Below, piece after piece: positions 60,101 to 64,000 of a DNA stretch of 64,000 nt. This DNA comes from Streptomyces humidus (lineage in GTDB: Bacteria > Actinomycetota > Actinomycetes > Streptomycetales > Streptomycetaceae), in NCBI RefSeq assembly GCF_014649655.1, contig NZ_BMTL01000005.1, forward strand, positions 124,001 to 188,000. The letters are read 5' to 3'. The position numbers and the translations under genes are program-made. Each line of letters begins with the position of its first letter. Within the stretch, counting starts at the first letter, position 1. The notes beneath the pieces are model-generated. The model was not told the origin of the DNA, did no database searches, and saw only the letters and a list, made by a program, of their open reading frames with translations.

Positions 60101-63100
60101 GGACTCCGGAGACGTCGCCCTGCTCACCGAGGCCCGCCCGTGGCCCGAGACGGGGCAGCCCCGCCGGGCCGGCGTCTCCTCCTTCGGCTTCAGCGGCACC
60201 AACGTCCACGCCGTCCTGGAGGAGGCCCCGCCCGAGACCGAGCAGAGCGAACCGCGGGACGTCACCGACGCCCCCGCCTGGATCCTGTCGGCCCGGTCGC
60301 CGCGCGCCCTCGCCCGCCAGGCGGAGCGGCTGCGCGAGCGCCTCACCGGCCCCGACGCACCCGAACCCCTCGACGCGGCCTGGTCCCTGGCCACCGGCCG
60401 CACCCCCTTCGAGCACCGCGCCGTGCTCGTCGGCGCCGACCCGCTGGCCGCCCTCGACGCCCTCGCCGCGGACGGAGAGGCCCCCGGGCTGGTCCGCGGC
60501 ACCGCCGACACCGACGGCCGCCGCGTCTTCGTCTTCCCCGGCCAGGGCGCCCAGTGGGCCGGCATGGCCGTCGAACTCCTCGACGCCTGCCCGGTGTTCG
60601 CCACCGCCCTCGCCGACTGCGAACGCGCTCTCGCCCCGCACGCCGACTGGTCGCTGGAAGCCGTCCTGCGCGGCGAGGAGGGCACGCCCCCCTTCGAGCG
60701 GGTGGACGTCGTCCAGCCCGCACTGTGGGCCGTGATGGTGTCCCTCGCCGCACTGTGGCGCTCCTGGGGCGTCGAGCCCGACGCGGTGCTCGGGCACAGC
60801 CAGGGCGAGATCGCCGCGGCCGTCGTCGCCGGGGCGCTGTCCCTGGACGACGGCGCCAAGGTGGTGGCGCTGCGCAGCCGCGCGATACTCGCCCTCGCCG
60901 GACACGGCGGCATGCTGTCCCTCGCCGCCTCGCGCGGGCGGGCCGCCGAACTCGTCGAGGGCCGGGCGGACCTGTCCCTGGCCGCTGTCAACGGCCCCTC
61001 GGCCGTGGTCGTCTCGGGCGCCCCCGAGGCCCTGGCCGCGCTCCGGGCCGACTGCGAGGCCGACGGCGTCCGCACCCGCACGGTGGCGGTCGACTACGCC
61101 TCCCACTCCGCCCAGGTCGAGCGGATCCGCGAGGACCTGCTCACCGCGCTCGACGGCATCCGCCCCGTCACCGGCGACGTGCCCCTGTTCTCCACCCTCA
61201 CCGGCGACTGGCTCGACACGACGGCCATGGACGCCGGCTACTGGTACCGCAACCTGCGCGAGACCGTCGAGTTCGACGCCGCCGTCACCGCCCTCGCCGC
61301 CCAGGGCCACGAGACCTTCGTCGAGGTCTCGCCGCACCCCGTGCTCACCATGTCCGTCCAGGACTCCCTCGACGCCGCCGGCGTCGCACAGGCCGTGGTG
61401 ACCGGAACACTCCGGCGCGGCGAGGGAGGCCTCGCCCGCGCGGTCGCCTCGGCCGCCGGACTGTGGGTCCGCGGAGCGCCCGTCGCCTGGCCGGTCCTGT
61501 TCGAGAACTCCGGCGCCCGCCGCGCCGATCTGCCCACCTATCCGTTCGAGCACCGGCGCTACTGGCTCCGACCGGCCGAACCGGCGGCCGCCGCCACGCA
61601 GACGGACGACGACACCGGCTTCTGGGACCTCGTCGAGGGCGCCGACCCCGTCGCCGCCTTCTCCGGCCTGGACGTCGACGCCGACGCGCTCGGCCGGGTG
61701 CTGCCCGCGCTGGGCGACTGGCGCCGCCGCAGGCGCGAGAACGCCACCGTCGAGGGCTGGCGCTACCGCGTCGACTGGCAGCCGGTCCCCGAACCGCCGG
61801 CCGCCCGCCTGTCCGGCGTCTGGCTGGTCGCCGTGCCCGAGGGACCCGAGGGACCCGAGGAGGACCCCGTGGTCCGGGACACGCTCCGGGCCCTCGACGA
61901 GGCCGGCGCGCGGGCGGTCACCGTGCGGCTCGGCGACGACGACGCCGACCGCCGGGCCCTCGCCGCGAAACTCGCCGACGCCCTCGACGGACACGGCCCG
62001 CAGGGCGTCCTCTCCCTGGCCGCCCTCGCCGGACGCCCCCACGCCCGCCACCCCGCCGTCTCCACCGGCGCCGCGCTGACCCTCGTCCTGGTGCAGGCCC
62101 TCGGCGACCTCGGCGTCGACGCCCCGCTGTGGTGCGCCACCCGCGGCGGCGTCTCCACCGGCCCCACCGACCCGCTCACCGCCCCCGACCAGGCACTGAC
62201 CTGGGGCACCGGCATGGTCGCGGGACTGGAACACGCCCACCGCTGGGGCGGCCTCGTCGACCTGCCGCCCGCCCTCAACACCCCGGCCCGCGAACGGCTG
62301 CGCGCGGTCCTGGCCGGTGCGACCGGCGAGGACCAGCTCGCCCTGCGCGCCTCCGGCCTCCTCGCCCGCCGCCTGGTACGCGCCCCGCGCCTGCCCGGAG
62401 CCGGGTCCCGGCCGGCCTGGCGTCCCCGGGGCACCGTCCTGGTCACCGGCGGCACCGGGGCCCTCGGCCCCCACCTCGCCCGCTGGCTCGCCCACGGCGG
62501 CGCCGAACACCTCGTCCTGCCCGGCCGGCGCGGCGGCGACGTCCCCGGCGCCGACGAACTGCGCGCCGAACTCGCCGACCTCGGCGCCCGCCTCACCCTG
62601 CCCGCCTGCGACGTCGCCGACCGCGACCAGGTGGCCCGGCTGCTGGACTCCCTCGACGCCCAGGGCACCCCGGTCACCGCCGTCTTCCACGCCGCCGCCT
62701 ACATCCAGCTGGCCTCCCTGGACGACACCCCGCTCGACGCCTTCGCCGAGGTCGTCGCCGCCAAGGCGGACGGCGCACGGCACCTCGACGAACTCCTCGA
62801 CCGCGAACTCGACGCCTTCGTGCTGTTCTCCTCCGTCGCCGGTGTGTGGGGCAGCAGCAACCACGCCGCGTACACCGCCGGCAACGCCTACCTCGACGCC
62901 CTGGCCGCACACCGCCGGGCCCGCGGCCTGACGGCGACCAGCGTCGACTGGGGCGTCTGGGCCGCCGCCAACCCGTGGGCCGTCCGCGACACCGTCGACG
63001 ACTCCGACTTCTACCGCGTGCAGAAGCAGGGACTGCCGCTCATCGAACCCGACCGCGCGCTGACGGGGCTGCAACAGGCCCTCGACGACGACGAGAGCGT

Positions 63101-64000
63101 CATCGCCCTCGCCGACGTCGACTGGGAGCAGTTCGCCGCCGTCTTCACCTCCGTACGCCCCAGCCGGCTGCTCACCGGCGTCCCCGAGGTCAGGCGCCAG
63201 CTGGAGGAGGCACAGAGCCCGGCGACGGACTCCACGGCCCCCGCCGCGTCCGCCTTCCGCGAGCGCCTGACCGGGCTGCCCGAGACCGAGCAGCGCCGGG
63301 TCGCCCTCGACCTGGTGCGCGGCCACGCGGCAGCCGTCCTCGGCCACGACTCGCCCGAGGAACTGCGGCCCGGCCGGGCCTTCCAGGAACTCGGCTTCGA
63401 CTCGCTCACCGCCGTCGAACTGCGCAACCGCCTGCGCACCGCCACCGGCCTCCCGCTGCCCGCCACCCTTGTCTTCGACTACCCCTCCGCCGCCGTCCTG
63501 GCCGACCACATCCGCGCCGAGACACTGGGCGAACAGGCGGCCTCCGCCGCCCCCTCGACCGGGCCGGCGGCCGCCGACGACCTCGTCGCGATCGTCGCCA
63601 TGGGCTGCCGCCTCCCCGGACAGGTCCACACCCCGGAAGAGCTGTGGGAGGTCCTGGCATCGGGCGCCGACGTCGTCACCGAGTTCCCCGACGACCGCAA
63701 CTGGCCGCTGGACACCCTTTTCGACCCCGACCCGGACCGGCCCGGCACCTGCTACGTCCGGCACGGCGGATTCCTGCACGACGCGGGCGAGTTCGACGCC
63801 GACTTCTTCGGGATCTCCCCGCGCGAGGCCCTCGCCATGGACCCCCAGCAGCGGCTGCTCCTGGAGACCACCTGGGAGACCCTCGAACGGGCCGGCCTCG
63901 ACCCCGAACGCCTGCGCGGCAGCGACACCGGCGTCTTCACCGGCGTCAACTACCAGGACTACGGCGCCTCCGTCGCCCAGACCCAGGAGAACGAGGGCCA
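54198..64000 (+). CDS. conE: Type I polyketide synthase ConE: modules 10, 11 and the start of 12 (cut by the window edge)
   Basis: The frame is open from GTG 54198 to the end, about 3267 residues visible. GAGG at 54187-54190 lies 7 nt before the GTG. The N-terminus EQRLRDYLNRVTIDLQQTRKRLREAEE is the usual docking helix. Two complete KS-AT-KR-ACP modules are followed by the first part of a third KS. AT10 is unusual (VAGH, best ethylmalonyl) and AT11 is methylmalonyl. They set 8-ethyl/9-OH and 6-methyl/7-OH of concanamycin. Module 12 should add the 4-methyl and C4=C5 unit, and a last module with a thioesterase should follow outside the window. Confidence 0.9.
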   Translation, partial: MSEHNEQRLRDYLNRVTIDLQQTRKRLREAEEQRHEPIAITAMSCHFPGGVRSPEDLWALVAAGRDTIGAMPADRGWEVGALSSSGVPVQGAFLDDPAGFDPGFFGISPREALAMDPQQRLMLQSCWEAVERAGIDPVTLRGSRTGVFAASIDQGYMSLADGAPEAVRGFLMTGNAVSVMSGRVSYVMGLEGPSVTVDTACSASLVALHLAAHSLRNDECAMALVGGVNVMALPGAFVEIARQGGLAADGRSKPFAAAADGTGWGEGVAVLLVERLRDARAAGRPVLAVLRGSAINQDGASNGLTAPNGPSQQRVIRAALKDAGLTPADVDVVEAHGTGTRLGDPIEADALLAAYGRERPRERPLWLGSVKSNIGHTQAAAGLAGVIKMVMAIRHGVLPPTLHVDAPTPHVDWSSGAVRLLTEARDWTGAGAPRRAGVSSFGMSGTNAHVIVEQAPDADIDTDAEAAPDASGVPVAWPLAARTPDALRDQAVRLAARISGPETDTARPADIGHSLATTRSAFEHRAVIVADDTEGFRRGLAAVAAGGSAPEAVVGRTGAGDGKTVFVFPGQGGQWEGMARALLTESPVFAARMAECEQALAPHLDWSLSAVVRGEPDAPSLRRIDVVQPVLFAVMVSLAALWQAYGVEPDAVVGHSQGEIAAAYVAGALSLEDAARIVAVRSRAQRELSGTGGMASVALPADALRERLRPFDGLSVAAVNGPASAVVAGDPAALEEFLTGCESDGTRVRRVAADVAGHSAHMDPLREGVLAALAPVRPRAARVPFCSTVTGTLLDTAALDAAYWFANMRQTVDFDTAVRTLAGQEHTVFLEISPHPVLTVPTQDIVDDLTDPDAAVPAPPALVTGTLRRDEGGLRRMLTALAELHTAGVRVDWRAVYEGHRPRRVDLPTYAFQNRRFWLEPETGAAAGAVAEDPADAAFWAAVEREDVPAVAATLGVAADTWSDVAPALADWRRRRRDRSVLDRWRYHVTWQRHTVPPAAPLHGVWPVLVPEGRADDAVVTRAVDALRRRGAEPRLVTLDASHTDRSRLAGELRPLLADAPAGFLSLLALDERPHPGLPALPTGLALTTALLQVLDEAATAARLWCATTGAVAVRTGEPVPHPAQALVWGLGRTAALEHPGLWGGLVDLPDTCDEPAALRLADVLAGADEEDQLAVRPSGVHVRRLERAPAGGDTPQPWQPRGTVLVTGGTGGLGAHAARRLADGGAEHLVLVGRRGADAPGAGELAAELTALGVGVTLAACDITDRRALSDLADRLAAENHRVDAVLHTAAAAQLLSLREESPETMNATLAAKVQGAANLDAVFADADLDAFVLYSSVSGTWGSADHAAYAAGNAYLDALAGHRRGRGLKATSIVWGIWSAEGGGLATGDLERQLLQRGIPFMDPRLAVAGLQRALDDDETVVVVADVDWARFVPVFTSVRPSPLIASLPDVRALAAAEEPAADDPADGASGLRRSLAGLPEPEVRRTLLELVRTHASAVLGHDSVDAVLPDRAFRELGFDSLIAVEMRNRLNTATGLRLRATVVFDYSTAALLAEHLRTELLGGAPPPAAEPGAGAGAAPDEPIAVVAMSCRFPGGIDTPERLWQLLQDGGEVLSGMPADRGWPLERLYHPDPDHQGTSYVRDGSFLHDAGDFDPAFFGISPREAVAMDPQQRLLLETSWEAVERAGIEPGTLRTTRTGVFVGLNYQDYTSLAGASPEGGEGHLVAGGAASVVSGRVAYTLGLEGPAVTVDTACSSSLVAIHLAAQGLRGGDCSLALAGGVAVMATPGVFVGFSRQRGLAADGRCKAFGAGADGMGLAEGAGVVLLERLSDARRNGHPVLAVLRGSAVNQDGASNGLSAPNGLAQQRVIRQALANARVTAADVDVVETHGTGTTLGDPIEADALLATYGQERPHGRPLWIGALKSNIGHTQAASGVAGVIKTVLALNHGVLPRTLHADEPSPHVDWDSGDVALLTEARPWPETGQPRRAGVSSFGFSGTNVHAVLEEAPPETEQSEPRDVTDAPAWILSARSPRALARQAERLRERLTGPDAPEPLDAAWSLATGRTPFEHRAVLVGADPLAALDALAADGEAPGLVRGTADTDGRRVFVFPGQGAQWAGMAVELLDACPVFATALADCERALAPHADWSLEAVLRGEEGTPPFERVDVVQPALWAVMVSLAALWRSWGVEPDAVLGHSQGEIAAAVVAGALSLDDGAKVVALRSRAILALAGHGGMLSLAASRGRAAELVEGRADLSLAAVNGPSAVVVSGAPEALAALRADCEADGVRTRTVAVDYASHSAQVERIREDLLTALDGIRPVTGDVPLFSTLTGDWLDTTAMDAGYWYRNLRETVEFDAAVTALAAQGHETFVEVSPHPVLTMSVQDSLDAAGVAQAVVTGTLRRGEGGLARAVASAAGLWVRGAPVAWPVLFENSGARRADLPTYPFEHRRYWLRPAEPAAAATQTDDDTGFWDLVEGADPVAAFSGLDVDADALGRVLPALGDWRRRRRENATVEGWRYRVDWQPVPEPPAARLSGVWLVAVPEGPEGPEEDPVVRDTLRALDEAGARAVTVRLGDDDADRRALAAKLADALDGHGPQGVLSLAALAGRPHARHPAVSTGAALTLVLVQALGDLGVDAPLWCATRGGVSTGPTDPLTAPDQALTWGTGMVAGLEHAHRWGGLVDLPPALNTPARERLRAVLAGATGEDQLALRASGLLARRLVRAPRLPGAGSRPAWRPRGTVLVTGGTGALGPHLARWLAHGGAEHLVLPGRRGGDVPGADELRAELADLGARLTLPACDVADRDQVARLLDSLDAQGTPVTAVFHAAAYIQLASLDDTPLDAFAEVVAAKADGARHLDELLDRELDAFVLFSSVAGVWGSSNHAAYTAGNAYLDALAAHRRARGLTATSVDWGVWAAANPWAVRDTVDDSDFYRVQKQGLPLIEPDRALTGLQQALDDDESVIALADVDWEQFAAVFTSVRPSRLLTGVPEVRRQLEEAQSPATDSTAPAASAFRERLTGLPETEQRRVALDLVRGHAAAVLGHDSPEELRPGRAFQELGFDSLTAVELRNRLRTATGLPLPATLVFDYPSAAVLADHIRAETLGEQAASAAPSTGPAAADDLVAIVAMGCRLPGQVHTPEELWEVLASGADVVTEFPDDRNWPLDTLFDPDPDRPGTCYVRHGGFLHDAGEFDADFFGISPREALAMDPQQRLLLETTWETLERAGLDPERLRGSDTGVFTGVNYQDYGASVAQTQENEG
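54300..58890 (+). other. Module 10: KS-AT(unusual extender, probably ethylmalonyl)-KR-ACP
   Basis: KS Cys 54798-54800 in DTACSAS, a small change from the usual CSSS; the loop after RGWEV is short. AT Ser 56163-56165 ([11 protein letters not shown]), with VAGH at 56460-56471 in the specificity position, as in ethylmalonyl-type ATs. KR Tyr 58248-58250 in TWGSADHAAY: Trp plus His and no LDD, A2-type. ACP Ser 58764-58766. Predicted output: 8-ethyl, 9-hydroxyl. Methoxymalonyl cannot be excluded from the motif alone. Confidence 0.82.
58945..63525 (+). other. Module 11: KS-AT(methylmalonyl)-KR-ACP
   Basis: KS Cys 59463-59465. AT Ser 60798-60800 (GHSQG) and YASH 61095-61106. KR Tyr 62871-62873 in VWGSSNHAAYTAGN with no LDD: again an A2-type fingerprint. 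A Trp/Ala-rich insertion (WAAANPWAVRD, about 62960) follows the KR core. ACP Ser 63402-63404. Predicted output: 6-methyl, 7-hydroxyl. Confidence 0.9.
63580..64000 (+). other. Module 12: N-terminal part of KS only
   Basis: The sequence begins with LVAIVAMGCRLPGQ and contains the [25 protein letters not shown] block (about 63800-63880). It stops before the active-site Cys. The extender and reductive domains lie outside the window. From the product model a methylmalonyl DH-KR module is expected. Confidence 0.9.

Overview
The window is very GC-rich actinobacterial DNA with strongly C/G-ending codons. It is almost certainly from a Streptomyces. It holds the left part of a modular type I polyketide synthase (PKS) cluster. 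Positions 1-4681 carry three minus-strand genes: an LAL-type (large ATP-binding LuxR) regulator cut by the left edge, an acyl-activating enzyme of the EhpF/LuxE type, and a diverged free-standing acyltransferase. A 326-bp divergent promoter region (4682-5007) separates these from five giant plus-strand PKS genes that run to the right edge, where the last one is cut. The PKS genes are closely spaced (gaps of 22, 14, 61 and 46 nt) and look like one transcription unit.

The assembly line read from domains and active-site motifs is: loading KSQ-AT(malonyl)-ACP; M1 malonyl DH-KR; M2 methylmalonyl KR; M3 malonyl KR; M4 methylmalonyl with a dead KR; M5 methylmalonyl KR; M6 unusual AT (FAGH) KR; M7 malonyl DH-KR; M8 methylmalonyl DH-KR; M9 methylmalonyl DH-ER-KR; M10 unusual AT (VAGH) KR; M11 methylmalonyl KR; M12 only the start of its KS. 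Laid onto a 28-carbon chain this predicts a propenyl end (C26=C27), 24-Me/25-OH, 23-OH, 20-Me/21-keto, 18-Me/19-OH, a special substituent at C16 with 17-OH, the C12-C15 diene with 12-Me, 10-Me with a saturated C11, a second special substituent at C8 with 9-OH, and 6-Me/7-OH. With methoxymalonyl at C16 and ethylmalonyl at C8 this matches the concanamycin A aglycone at every position I can test, including the C21 ketone that becomes the hemiketal. The gene split (load+1, 2-4, 5-7, 8-9, 10-) also fits my memory of the con cluster of Streptomyces neyagawaensis, so I use the symbols conA-conE. I cannot tell which concanamycin-type producer this is.

The rest of conE, the final module(s) with the thioesterase, and the extender-unit, sugar and carbamoyl genes must lie to the right or elsewhere. 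The points most worth a second look are: a 1281-bp almost perfect KS duplication between conA and conB with foreign-looking codon use; two further KS gene-conversion tracts; the triple active-site loss in KR4; the FAGH and VAGH acyltransferases; three TTA codons in the regulator; an 8+8 bp palindrome and a 15-bp direct repeat in the divergent promoter region; and the unexplained EhpF-like/acyltransferase gene pair.
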